Shown one piece after another: positions 24,973 to 38,200 of a stretch of DNA of 64,000 nucleotides; the stretch's first letter is position 1; the number at the start of each line of letters is the position of its first letter. The translations under genes were made by a program, and so were the position numbers. The notes beneath the pieces are model-generated. The model ran no database searches. It was given only the letters and a program-made list of their open reading frames with translations, and was not told the origin of the DNA. The stretch is from Phallusia mammillata (Eukaryota > Chordata > Ascidiacea > Phlebobranchia > Ascidiidae). Location of the stretch: NCBI GenBank assembly GCA_003260075.1, contig QLIY01000334.1, positions 91,436 to 155,435 on the forward strand, written 5' to 3'.

Positions 24973-25394
24973 CAGCGGTTCTCAAACTGGGGTCCGCGGT
25001 CCTTTAGGGGCCTGTGAGGCAATTTGGGGGGACCGCGAAAAGGTTGAAGTAATTGCATAATCTTATTTTGCGCCAGTTTGTGCCACTAAATAAGTTTAAA
25101 TCAAAGTAGAATTAGGAATCGACTGTCCCCAATTGCTAAACAATAGCCTTTATTGCATAAAAACTGACAAAAATGCAATTGTTGGCACACAATCATTATG
25201 TCTTTTGTTTTGTTTGTGATGTCACAAGCTGTCTTTGGATCCGTGTTGAGGGCAATTTTGCATAACTAGCTAAAATCCTGCAATCAACCTTCGTTTTTTC
25301 TGAAATACACATTCAGGCTTAAGGACCGCGAGCCCCTGAAACAATGGCAAAGGGACCGTTTTGAAAAAATAATGAAAAAGTTTGAAAACCACTG
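24973..25394. mobile_element. Non-autonomous hAT element, 422 bp, perfect 8-bp target duplication
   Basis: The termini are CAGCGGTTCTCAAACTGG and its imperfect inverse ending GTTTGAAAACCACTG. Both sides are flanked by GAATAGAC (24965-24972 and 25395-25402). The interior carries the sub-terminal motif GGTCCGCGG / GGACCGCGA and no coding region. An 8-bp target duplication and CAG...CTG ends are typical of the hAT superfamily. Confidence 0.85.
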
Positions 25395-25402
25395 GAATAG
25401 AC

Positions 25403-27742
25403 CTAACCAACCTTAATGATTCAGCATCCCCGCACCCCCTAGGAACAGTTCTCGCACCCCTGGTTAAGAACCCCTGCCCTAAGGCTTTTTGTCACTCGGT
25501 TCTATCACAAAAGTCATATTTTTCAGCCGGACCCCGAAGATCGGTAGTTCAGATAAGATGCATTGACAGTAACCAGTAATGCTAACTGGTAATGCTAATC
25601 TCATAAAATTTTCTATCCTATAGAGGCGATTTTCTATTTTCCTTAGAGGCGATTCTATAGAACCAGTGCGAACCGACTGAATGCCACCACTGGGGTTACT
25701 TCATTGGTAGGTTTCAGTCATTCAATCGATTGTTTCTACGGTATACTTAGATCCAATATGCTGCCGTAGTCCATGCAAAAATGATGGCAACCAAAAACAA
25801 TGTTTTATTTAATAAGGGAATTAGAATTTATATGACTGTTGTTGTGTTTTTTTTACAAATTTTTTATTACTGCCTGATTTTATCCATGTACCAAATCAAA
25901 GCGGGTAGTGTTGATAGTGTGTGCTCTCGAGTTGTCGGTAGATGGCGTCAGACGTCTGAAATCATGGCTTTTTTTACAGTAGCGTATGAAGAGCAAAATA
26001 TAGTGCATAAAGAACCAGCGATTCGTTTGACGCTATTTTCAACAGGTTTTGCATAATTATGCTTGCAAATAATGTGGTATATAACAAAATAATTTGATTG
26101 CATGTAGTTGAGATGCATGTTAAAGACGATCCCTTACAAAACATATTAAAGAATAAACATTATAAGTTGATAGTTTTTGAGGAAAACTGTCTGTGTTGTA
26201 TTATGCGGACAATTTCAAGTTGTTGCATTGTTTTTACACTTAGGCTATTTGTTTTTACCCAAGTCATTACGGTTTGTTGTCTGGTGCTTTGGACGCAGAT
26301 ATCATTTCACTACCCCTTCAAGCTGGACCTGATTATTTAACAACAACTGATTAGGGTCTAAGTTTGGTTAGTTTGCTCACATGCTATTAGACCGTGTCGC
26401 TTAATGTAATTGATTCCTGTTAGATATTCTCTTTACGAATCAAATGAACATTCCTAATTTTTTTGAAAAAATTGCTATGATCTTCATGAAAGTTTACAGT
26501 GCCCCTAATGTTTGGCACCTAAAACACACTTGTGTGAAACCATGCGGTTTTGCAGAAATACTCATGCCACGAAAGACCCTGTGTGATCGTGGGACAAAAC
26601 GTGAAAAAACTACAGCTATTGTAAAGGGTAATAGTGTTTATGGTCCAAGCCTTCTTTTTTAAATTGTAGGTCTGTTAAACGAACGTTTAAGCCTATGCTT
26701 TAAAAACGAAATGTATACTGTATTAGTATTATTGTGGCTATTGCTTAGGGTACTTTGATAATAGCTGACTATTAATTAAATTTATAAGGGATGTCCTAAT
26801 CGGGCGCAATACTTTTTAATCGTCAAATTCAACGTATTAAGTCAATATTATCACTAGACTGATGACATGTGATGACACTTAATGATGATTAAATCATTTA
26901 CAGTAGAACACATCTTTACAGTTTTTGTATGTACAATTTTGAAATGTCGAACATCTTTTAATTTTTTAAAAAGTATATGCCCATAAACTGAGATTTGCCA
27001 TGTAATGGTTTTGACAGACTACAACAAGTTTATTTTGCAAACCAGCAGCCAAAACTGCACAAAGAAACTGTCCATATCTGCTAGTACTTGTGTCTATTGC
27101 TAATTAGCTGAAGTTTTGCCCCTCAACAAGCACAACTATATACGGCTGGAATTATTATGTGTTTGTCGTATAGCTGTTATTTCTTTGTAAGGTTGCATAC
27201 CTTATACTAGTTATGATCAAGGGAGACAATAACGAAAACCCTCGTGAACGTAGTTTTCTTTGCAAGTTTTGTTGTACAACGAAAAAATCAACAAAAATCT
27301 ATAAATCTGCGTATTATATTTCTACTGAAACACGTTACACAGCGACACCTCAAACATCATAGGGCAATACAAATTCACAACAACAAATACAAAAAAATAA
27401 CAGTACTACTGTAAGGAAAATGGAACTTTTTGTGAGCATGTATAGCATTGAACTTTACAAACACCCAATGGGGGTCATATGCAAAATGTATGTGTCTGCC
27501 AGCAAACACAAATTAAAGCACACAAAATCAATTGAACTTTGAGTAGTGATTGATATGCGCAAAATCAACTGCTTTAGAAAAGAATTGGTAGCGGCCACAC
27601 AAGCCAACTCGTATTGCAATACAAAAGTCAGCGGTGCGGCTCTTGGAAAACCTATTCCTTCAATCAAACGCCTTGTCTCCTCGAAGCGTGGTCTTATGGC
27701 CTGGTGTTGCGATAGCACACATTTTTTATTTGTTCATTGCCA
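25403..27742. other. Gene-poor spacer, nothing recognised
   Basis: This lies between the NLR 3' region and the stop codon of the ETS gene. It is AT-rich with several 60-90 residue open frames (for example 25781-26056 and 26444-26662) that lack splice signals or recognisable domains. The C-rich stretch 25428-25480 (GCACCCCTGGTTAAGAACCC) resembles the end of another degenerate hAT-type repeat. Confidence 0.4.
27725..27730 (-). promoter_or_regulatory. Poly(A) signal AATAAA of the ETS gene
   Basis: AATAAA on the minus strand begins 13 nt after the TGA stop of the SPI-type ETS gene. This would give a very short 3' UTR. Confidence 0.5.
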
Positions 27743-29983
27743 TCATGCCAGCGCAGGACCGGGTTTTGACAGTGCGTCCTGCAGAAACTCCGGTCGAAAG
27801 ACGTACTGTAGCTTGCGTCGCATCTTGCGTAACACCTTACCCTTCTTCACGTAGATACGAAGGGCGCGAGACATCTTCTGGTATGTCATCTCACAGCGGT
27901 TGTTCTTCGCCACACCCCAAGTTTTGGCAAATTTTTCCTTGTGTTTTGAGGAAAACTGAAAAAAAAAAACAGTTTAGGGTAAATTTCAATCTGCCTAAAC
28001 AGTTAAATTCTGGTTGAGCATTTTTTTACTCCGACTGTGCGTTAGGTTACGGTTCAATTCTAAATAATGAAGTTGAAAAGTCGGGTTAAGTTTGCCAAAT
28101 GCTGCCCCACTTTGTTTCATCTTAAGTTATATCTCTACACGACCGTGAATTTTGATTAAAAACTGTTTTCCAGATGTTGTTCATGCAGCGATTGTCGTAT
28201 GCCGCCATTGCGCTCTTTACAATGTGGTTTTGTTATTTCAGGAATTTAACGGTCATTTGTGGAATATGTTGTGGCTAGTCACGAGGCAGGTATAATAGCT
28301 GCAAAGTAATGCGCTCGCGGGCATGGCAAATACTATCGAAACCCATTGAGCTGTGACAATCGAAACTGAGCTCACGTGAGGAGGAAACCGTACCAATGAC
28401 GTCTTGCTCCGCCGCGTTTCCAAGTGCTACCTTATGCTTCAGTTACCTTCCCCGCCGAATACACCGCACAGAAATTCACCGAGCGGGCTTGTTAGGGGAA
28501 TCCCGAAGCGGTGGCGGAGCAGTTGCACCATTCTCTTTCCGCATCACCGCGTACTCTTTATTTTCCTCCCCTATCTTTCCCTTTAAATGCTCTCTCTTTT
28601 CTCTCCCCCCCGCTCTTGTTTTTCTCTTTCTAGCACCTACCCGCGCATATCACTCCCGGCTCACGTGTTCAGTAGGCGGCGGAAAATACCGCAGTCGAAT
28701 CTTTAGTTTCACCCCGAAGTGACGTAGCAAATCGACCTTGCCTGAGATACCGAGCCTTTTCGTTGGCTTTGTGTAATGTCTGTTTGGACGCCAACAAACC
28801 CGTGGGCGTGTTTACTTCAATGTATATTTAGGTGGGCTTAACCCACGTAAAACCACAGTTCGCACTGAAAAGTGATCAAACCAACAGCTTTTTAAAACTA
28901 TCGGCAGCGCTTGTAACACCCACGGGTTATTTGTGGCATTTGAACATACATTGTTTTATGTGATAGCGAGTGATTGTTTCTTTGTTGGCAATCTTACCTC
29001 AAACACCCCCTTCTCTCTGTCCACCCAACGGATCATGTGTTCGTATTCGTTGGGTTTTTCCAAAGCATCCAGTAAGAACAGTGACAGGATTGGCAACTTA
29101 CGTGTCTCTCGGCGGCCGCGATGGTTGGCAAAGGCTTCATCTGCAATAAAAACTCACAGTTAAAATTTCCTTCCAAGTAAACTTTCCCGTGGGAAAACAC
29201 ACATTATTACAAGTTATTTATACTTGATCAAAAATACAGTCTTAGATCGGCACACACAAACCCCTTGGGTGCAAGTTACACTCTAATCCACAATCTGCCA
29301 CACAATAAGTAACGTTAACTTATTTAGTGAAACATACCTCGTGTTTCCTCTTTGATGATGGGATCTTGCGATTGTTGTGGCCATGCCTCCTGAGTTACTT
29401 CAGGAACCACCGATTGCTGTTGGCTGTTGTTAGATTCACCCAGGAAAGACACAATCCCAGGGAGTACCTGCTCGGCTGGTTCAATGATGCAAAAATCTTC
29501 GTTTTTAAAGTAGGACTCTTCGATTGATAACAAATCATCTTCATCATCTGATATTATGATTTCGTTGTAGCCATCATCTTCTTCTTGCATGTGGCTGGGG
29601 AAATAGGAGTTGGAGGGACGCATCATAATGCTTTCGTGAATCTGTGCCTGGTTTAGCTCAGTCAAGATCTGACTGGTGGCGATCTCGGAATTGCGGCGTC
29701 CTGAAGATGTAGCTGTTGTTGTTGGTTGCACTACACCCGATGAGAAAACGACGTCGCTGCCTTGAATGAAATTGCCAGAATCATCGCCAGACTCCATTGA
29801 ACATCCGGAATCCGAGTTGTTGGAACACCAACTGTCCTCCATCTCAGTCCAGGTGTAGGACTGGATGGACCTGCCTTGTTCCGAGGTCATTTGAACCAAG
29901 TCGTTGCCGGGGTAACTGTTTTCGTAGGGCTGGTAGACGAGTTGAGTAAAGAAGCTCTCGTTGTTGGAACATAACATTGCCAT
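27743..29983 (-). CDS. ETS transcription factor, SPI/PU.1 subfamily
   Basis: Three exons: 29338-29983 (ATG at 29983), 28998-29140 and 27743-27955 (stop TGA 27743-27745). Phases agree, giving 333 residues. The N-terminal 215 residues are acidic and Ser/Gln-rich (a block of Asp/Glu around [13 protein letters not shown]), as expected for a transactivation region. The ETS winged helix occupies about residues 229-320: [29 protein letters not shown], then [20 protein letters not shown], the recognition helix [17 protein letters not shown] with its two DNA-contacting Arg, and RKLQYVF. FSSKHKE and MTYQKM are the reason for placing it with SPI1/SPIB/SPIC, whose known role is control of myeloid and other blood-cell genes. 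A strong acceptor (CTTCATTCTTTTCAG, ending 30003) lies 19 nt before the ATG. It would fit a non-coding first exon or leader trans-splicing. Confidence 0.92.
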
Positions 29984-32900
29984 TTAAACACTTATTCGTT
30001 AAACTGAAAAGAATGAAGAAAATAGTTAGGCGATTGCGGCCCCCAAAAAGCTTAAAGCATAATTGCATGATGCAATTTTACCTCATGTGTTGCAATGTGC
30101 TAATAACATGGAAAAGCGCTATCGGTTGGTCGCTTTTCAAGAAAATGCCAGTTTCGTATTAGAAAACGTTATGATCTAGTCTTCCAAAATAAACAATCGT
30201 TTTATTGGTCATGAACTTAATTTTATATTATGTCAAAATTTGAATTTACTCGTTTGGTTTTTTAATTGGAAAACGTGCTTTTTATGTCTTCCAAGGTTGA
30301 AATATTTCTGTACAATTGCTGTCTAATAAAACTGAATATAGGTTAGTTTTTTGGTAATTTTTAGTTTTCAGGCCATTTTAGGCCAAAAATATTATTGTTA
30401 TCAATATTTCGTAGTACATTTTGTATTCCGTATTACATTTTTTTAGTTCATACTAGCATTAAGGCGATTGAATATAATGTATTTTTAAAGCTTGTCGTGA
30501 AATCTTATGTTTTTCATTTTTTCCCGCAAAATGTGACATTTTGGTTTCGACAAACTAGTTTTTCATCTGTTGTTGTAAACAGCATATTGCTGCTGTTCAA
30601 ATGCAAAGTAAAAGCAAAAATAAGGCCACGACCCCTCACCCTAAAAGGACGAGTGCGTAAATTTAGCGATATTAGAGAAAGGGCATACCAAGCGGCATAC
30701 TTCAGTCCTAACCCCTCCTAAAAATCACGTTGGTCTTTTGGCATGCAAAAGAAAAACTAGTTAAAGCTCAATTCGAACTCCCACCACCCGTTTGCAAATA
30801 GCATCGCCCACAAGCAAACAGCACTTTATTGTGTGTGTACTCAATGACTACGCAACTATTATGCACGGGTTACAAGTTTATTGCTGGGTACACAATACAT
30901 CTTTGAATTACCTTGTTTACAAGGCTGTTTAAAATTATCTCGTTTGAATGTAGACATGGACTGCTGCGACACTGCTGTACGTGAAATCGATAAACGCATT
31001 ACTGCCATCGCAATGTTACACATTTACCTGGAACATATACAACCATTTGATGTTTAGATTTGCTTTGATAGAACTGGCAATTGCATCAAAACAACGACGT
31101 TGACTTGGTTTTGACAGTGCTACAGAGACGATCAATCTACCTTGTCCCTATGTTTCGCATTGGCTTTAATTTTGGTCATGCAGGATGAAGCACAAAGCCG
31201 CGCTACCTCGCAGGTATTTGCAGCGCCTGTCACGCAGAACACAGCAATAACACAATGAATTTACCCTTGTTTATCGTACTAAAGTTGCACTGCACCAAAC
31301 GTTTGAAGCAACTACATTGCCGATTAACTAAAACTAAAACATAAGTGAAGCTTGGTTGCTTGTTATCATGGTAAACTGATCTTGAGAAGGCTCTGTCTAT
31401 CATACAATAAAGTTAATCGCCTTCGATTTGTTTTAAATTTATAATTTTTAAGTTGCACGCTTAACCTGTAGATGATCTTCCGTGTTGATTGTGTGAATCA
31501 CCCAACTTTGCACCCTACTATCAATCGGTTTCGTTCTGTGAATCATAGCACCGGTTTATCGCTGGCAATATGCTGTGCATTGCTTAGCCCCCGCTTTATA
31601 GCCTCATTGCTGCCTTTTACCCGTGCCACCAGACAAGTGACGTCATTCGAGCTCGCGAAAGGCTTGACTTTTTTTAGGGGAAAACCCCACTGGTATAGCA
31701 CAGTGTAGTTTGACTTGGTCCTTTCCAGACTATTCCCCTATCTGATAATACCCTGGTTTTTTGTCTGTTCTTGTTGTTCTCTTCAACATTGCAACATGTC
31801 ATTGGCTTCAGGTAGTCTTTTACGCTCACTCAATCTCTATTCGCATTTGGTACTTTACTTTTTACTGTACTGCAGCAGTAGGGTTAAATGCAACCATACA
31901 AGTCTTATCTCGTGTGCTAAAACGAACATAGGTATCTGGCTGAAGTCCGATGTGACTTCCACTTGAAAGCAGCCCGTATTATGCCTCGTTTGTTATGCCA
32001 GATCAGAATACCATTCGCATTTCGTACGAACCATTGTCTGAGCGCGCTGCTATTGTTACATTTGCGACCCCAGGTGGGCTGTGTACAACGGGCCTTCAAT
32101 TACTTAGCGTGTCGCAAGTCAAACATGATTTACATACAATTTTGAATGGCGTCATCTGAATCAGATTTGAGAGAACACGAAAAAAAGGAATCTCTTGCCG
32201 TTTGCCTGTTCAAATTGCTATAAGCCTGTGCATGTTTTGGAAAATTTCCGTATTTGTTTAGGGAAATCGCCTTTTGCAAAACCTGGGATTTGTAAAAGGG
32301 GATGTACCGTCTTGTGCATTTCCGAGGGCTATTTTTATGTAGCGCAAAACGTTTGCATCTGTAAAAAAAGTTTTTTTGCACATGCAATCCTATGTAATGA
32401 TTTGCCTAACTATGATTGACTCTATGTAGTGCATAATAACTGTTTAAAGCTTTATATTAATTATGTCTCAATCAACAAGCTAATGACAACTGCCAAATAT
32501 TATCTATGAGCTTTGAATCGGCATTTAACTGTCAGTTTTAACTAACTTCCGTGTTGGTTGGCCACTAATGTGATGATCCATTGGTTTTTGTCTCGCAAAA
32601 GTTGACTCATTTTGGTGTTTACTTTATAGTGTTAAGTTGAATCCACAATCACTTATGTACAAGGATGAGGCTACAATCATTTAACACAAACACCCCCAAG
32701 AGTACAACAATACTACTTTAAACAAAGGTATTAAATATCTAAACACACTGACACAAAAGTGCAGACGCACGACTCAAGAAGCATGCAAAGAAAGTATGGG
32801 TTCAATAAACGCTCAAACACTTATTAACTTCACATTAACGACACACAAACACCCAACACACAAACACAGGTAGGGGGGACGAATGAACACACAGCATCAA

Positions 32901-35102
32901 TGACAGCACAAACAAATAGATAATGAAAAAGCGTTGTTCAAAGACACCATCTCCTCAAAGTCAAAACAAAAGGCACAGCTGCGATGTTTTGGTACAATTT
33001 GACATTGAAGTTGATTTTAATATAGCACATATTGGATGCATGTGAAAATGGTTTACTCTGAAGCTTTTGCATACAAAAGTTGAGTTGGCAAGGGCGATTA
33101 TAGTGATCGGATTGTAACAAACTTCGTTTGAACGCATGTGTGTCGTGAAAATGAACGAAAAACACTGACCTAACGCATGTAGGCTCGCCTTAAACTTTAA
33201 GGTATAAAGTATGATGTAGTTTACGCAACGAGAACTTGGTCATTCCGCTACATCATATAAGTGCCTGAAAGTTACTAACTACACCAGCGAATTTCTGACT
33301 ACACCGGCGAATTTTAAGTGTACCGCTGGATATTGAGTCACCCCGTAGGCGTAACATTGATGAGAATTAAGTTTTTCCAGGATTCTTCCCCATTATTTCG
33401 TGTTATCTTGATCGAACAAGGAAAGGAAAAGCTAAGATAGGAATACATATCTTTGGTTTCACAACAATCAATTTATCTGTTGCCAACACACGTTGACGAA
33501 CAAAAAATAAAGGTTTTTCGTTTCCTGAAACAATCTGTCGAGTATGACCTGGTATATTATTATTTACCTAATTCCGCAGGTCGTTTAGCCATTTGAGTTT
33601 CTCCTACAGGCCACAAGCCACTTTACGTTCACGAGAATTTCCCTAAGCCGTTAAACATTGACAACTGAAGCGCCCGTCCCCCTCTTATTAAACAATAAAA
33701 CATGCCCATATAAGACGAATGTGCTCTGTGGTTTTCGAAAACCACCTTACGGACGATTTCTCCTGTCAATTTGGGTAGTGAGAACCTTGTAGAGCATTGT
33801 AAAGCGAAACTAGTGCCGATATCCGAATGCTTATTACGAGTGTGTATAGTTTCGTAACATCTTGCCGTCATGCAATGGATTTCAGAGTTTAATCCGTGAA
33901 ATTGCGACACAAACCTCTGTTGGCAAGCGCATGTACACCCCTGTAAAAATGTTTTACTCAAGAAACAGCAGACTTTTGTGTCTGTAACACTATGCTCGTG
34001 TTTTACGATGGTGCCAAAAATGAGCGTTTTTTGTGTAGTATTACGGAAAAAATGTCTAGAAGGTATTTAATGCGATTGAGGATAATTTAAAAACTCCACT
34101 TTGCTGGTTGACTATCGGGAAGGCAAAAATCCCCAGCCCAGCGTATAATTTTTTCGGAAATTTACTATTTTATTGTTATATGTCTGTTGTTTTGTGAGGG
34201 TTTCCCCTTGAGCTCAGTGTACTCGTTTTGATATTCTACCACTTCGCAAATATTAGGTTTTGGACGCTGAATGGCCAAGTCGGTTTTCCCCATAAAATAT
34301 TGACACTCACGCTGTCAGCCAAAGTCCAACAGTTGCCGACTCGTGCAACGTTGCAGTTTTGACCTTTCCGCCGGTGTTACATCAAAATCTGTTTAGAAAG
34401 ATGTTTTTTGAACCCTGTGGGTTTTATTGATTTAAGACTAATGGATAATTGGCCGAAAGTTTTAAAGGGTGCTGTTATATCTATACTAATGACCTAACCT
34501 TTTCTAGTTGTGTGTACAATATGGTGTGCGAATTCCATTGCTTAATTAACAACTCTTTTCCGTGGAGAAAAATGTAAGTGTGTGTTGCCGATAGTAAATC
34601 TGCTCACGCTGAGGTTTAGCCTTATAGCCTTGCGAAGTGTAAATACTACGATTTAAACGTTTTGCACAACAAAACCATTTAACCCCTGTTATTGTAAGAC
34701 GGTGAAGTCACGATGTGAAACTACATAAATAGCCATCCTTATATCACGAATTGTGTCCAGCTGAGCCATGCAAACTTGCATGTCATGCCTTGTCGTTAAC
34801 ATTCATTAAGATATGGTAATTGAGTGTTTTTAGAGGTGAACATGCGAAAAGAGAATGTACATACCTTTGCAAAGCAATATTTTGAAAATTTTAGTACAAA
34901 AACAAAGTACGTCTTGCCATTTCACTTTTGCCAGCGATTGCCCTATTTTTTCTACCGAAGGAACAAGTCCGGATGTATACGGGCAAAGCAAACAAAATAA
35001 TCCTATTGTCTCACGCTATTAATGATAAATGTATAGCAAACAAGAAAACAACGGATTTAACCACAAAGGTGTGCAAACCCCCACTCTGATATCGTGAGAC
35101 AT

Positions 35103-35295
35103 TGGTTGTTTGCCACACGGTTTTAATAGGTAATAAGTATTTCTGGCCCAAACTTAAAATGCAACAAAAAGATATTTTTATAAATCCTTAAAATGTTTTT
35201 TGGTTGTTTGCCACACGGTTTTAATTGGTAATAAGTATTTTTGGCCCAAACTTAAAATGCAACAAAAAAATGTTTTTATAAATCCTTAAAATGTC
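35103..35295. repeat. 98-bp tandem duplication
   Basis: Two copies starting TGGTTGTTTGCCACACGG at 35103 and 35201 differ at only a few positions. No C-tract lies at the junction, unlike the duplications after 47 kb. Confidence 0.85.
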
Positions 35296-38200
35296 GTCCT
35301 ATCTTTTGTGTGCCATGAAATCATGCCCCGAACACCTTCATATGTCAATAGCCCTTTTTTTCTTCTAAGACACCTTCGACCCAGAGTAACCCAATCATTA
35401 CCTAATCTCCAGCCACTAAGTCTGCAAATACACGCCCCGGTCGTGGTGACATGATCTCATAAGCTATTTCAAACAAAGGGTAAACTTACTTTGAGATTGC
35501 CACCCGCCGTATCGTTAACACAATGGTACACAAGGGTTTCCCATTGCGAGATACCGCACTTCTGCTGTCTGGGGTTTACGGCCAAGTGAACTGAGATGAG
35601 GTAATGTGCGGGGGTAGTGGCTCCAGTTCGGGTCTTTACAACCTGCGGCAGATCTTTTATACATGTGAGGTCGACCGCTACAATTTAATACCAAATATGG
35701 TGAACACGCAACCGGTGGTTGGATTCGTGAAGAGAAACTTTAGCCGGAATTACCCGGGGTTCTATGTCCTGGGGATTATGAAGTTAAAAAGCTTTTCTCT
35801 AGGGAGTTCAAATCTTTGTAACTAGAAACAACGATTGGATTTATCCCCGAATGCAGAAAAAGACCTAAAAATAGACTCATTTGGATAAAGTTAACAACCG
35901 GACTGGCATTGTATCTCCACCTCAGGTCGGTTTTCGTATACAGTGTGTTTTGGGTATTTCTAGCTACATCTCATTCATGGTCCGAAATTCGCTTTAAAAA
36001 CACCTGCTATTCAAAGCAAGAAATTTTTGTCATTAAGTTTCAGAGTAAATTCTTGGCCTCGTGAGTTCCGTCGATAATTGTGACTTCAGCTTATCATTTG
36101 GAATGTAAGAGTCATATCTAAGGTCCAATTGATAAACACTTTGTTATTTTAGTATGTCGCAAGGAGGGATATCTCACGTTTCACGGCAAGGAACTTTTTT
36201 TCGTTTGTTGTTTATACAAGTTCTAATTAGACGGATTCTGTACATTATAACTTGGAACTGACTTTAAAACGAGCTCGTAGCGTATGTGTGTGTGCTCGCA
36301 AGCAAATTTAATCTACATGTAATGAAACTTTCTTTATTGTCCCTAATTTAGTTTTCTTTTCATAAAACCAGCGGAATCGCTCAAAAAATATTTCAGGGCG
36401 TTTATTCGTGGTGTTGATTCTAAAACTGCACTGTTTTCACTCACAAGTTAACTTGCAAACCATTTGTTTCGCCAAAATGTTGCAGAGCATAACCACAAGT
36501 TTACAAACATGATATTTCCGAAATGCCTATCACCAGCTCGGTTGAGTAAGGTATATAGCTGCAAAGGCGAAAAAGCACACGCTTTGCAATAATAGTGGAG
36601 CGGCTGGTTTCAAAAAGCGCATTTCATGCAGAGTTTTATTATGACCGTTGATGCCTTATTTAAACACAGTTAATGTTGTTTGCTTATTGACCAGGCCTGG
36701 TCGCAAAAACAAGATTTAAGTATATCCTATAGCGTATTTTCCCGTTAAGATGGCTTTCGACCACAGGTGCTTTTCTATCATGAGATTCCTGTCCTTGAAA
36801 TGTTTTTAGGTTGATTGCAGTCAGCCATTGGGGCATAACAACCACCAAAACGTCAAGGCCCGTGGAATAAGTCGACAAGCTCCCACAGAATACAATGCCC
36901 CCTTTCCATGCTATTGATCTGAAATGTAAAATGACCAGAACTGCGTGGCATTGGCTTTGCAAAATTTTATTCACTTTACACCACCGTGTCGGGTGTGTGT
37001 CGGGTGTTGGCTAATTAGAAGCCATATGGGGAATGTTTTCTTCTACACAAAGCGGGCAAAAGTCGGGTTTCGGGTCATTCAAGGTAGCCACAGGAATTTT
37101 TAGTCAACAGTAAGAGCCGAACTAAGTTACCACGCAACCTAACTAACAAAACAAGAGAGCTCCACAGTATAGCTCATCGAATTACCGATTCTCAAACAAA
37201 CTAACTTTAGGGGTTTCCTTGGTTAACAGCGCAGAATTTGTTTTAGTTTCGGTTAAAATTTCCAACTTGGATTTAAACGCTTTTTTGCATTAAAATGATA
37301 ACCTTCGTTTGTTTTTCTACTTTATGATTTGCTATGTCATGTGAACAAAATATTCCGCACTTTACAGCATTGCCAATGTAAATTTAGCGTCACACTGTCC
37401 CAAAGTTGGGTTCATAATGCGGTTGAACTTTCAAATGATTACTAATCTCACCACCAGCTTTGGGAAATACCCGCAGTTTTACCCAACAATACATTGGAAA
37501 AACGAACAGAACTGTCATTCTATGAATCATTTTTAAAAATAAATACAAATGCAAAAGCTATTTTTGGACAATACAACTTTGGTTTATTTTTATCAAGTAA
37601 CGTTATAGTGCACCAATTGCAACAGTTCATATGAGTTACGTAGAATACCCTTAATGCTTTAATCGTCAAAGCACGATCATTTCTCTATTTAACATAAACC
37701 AAGAGTGAATTTAATGGAACTTGGCACAAATGTCAGCGTTTCGGCTGAAAAATTACGTCAAATCGAAACTGGCGCAGTTAGACGTTGACGCACTCGAATC
37801 AACAAAAATCCTCTGCGTAAGCCCGCACGGAAAGTTCCAAAAAACGTTACAAACCGCGCTACGTGCGAAATATGGTCAACCGCTGACCAAACGTCCCTTT
37901 ACCTTATCTTGACATTTCACCACCGGAAAATTGCGACTTTAGGGATTTTCCCCTGTTTTCAGCGTGTCGTGACGCAAAATGCGGAACTAAATGCCGCGCT
38001 GGCCGAAATTTGCCACTAGAGGTAAAACTTTTGGAAAATTTCCGTTGATTCTCCGTGATACAAAAATGCCAGCATACGGAATTATTAGAAATAGTTTTAT
38101 GTCTGTTTGTACCGTAAGGGACTTTCAGTTATTGTTGAGTAAACAACTTTAAGTGTCTTAGACAACTTAAGACCAACATTAAGATAATCGACCTGTCGCC

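Noticed and set aside
30395-30721. 108-residue plus-strand open frame with a basic RPRPLTLKGRVRKF segment
   Set aside because: The hydrophobic first half and basic end are not a recognised domain, and no splice or promoter signal supports it.
32195-32419. Cys-rich 74-residue open frame
   Set aside because: The opposite strand is equally open, no secretion signal is visible and there is no splice context.
33629-33961. 110-residue minus-strand open frame
   Set aside because: No recognised domain, no splice context and no codon or composition signal that sets it apart from chance.
35485-35570. Possible minus-strand exon ending at GTAAGT near 35487
   Set aside because: The only open frame needs an acceptor without a pyrimidine tract and has no partner exon.
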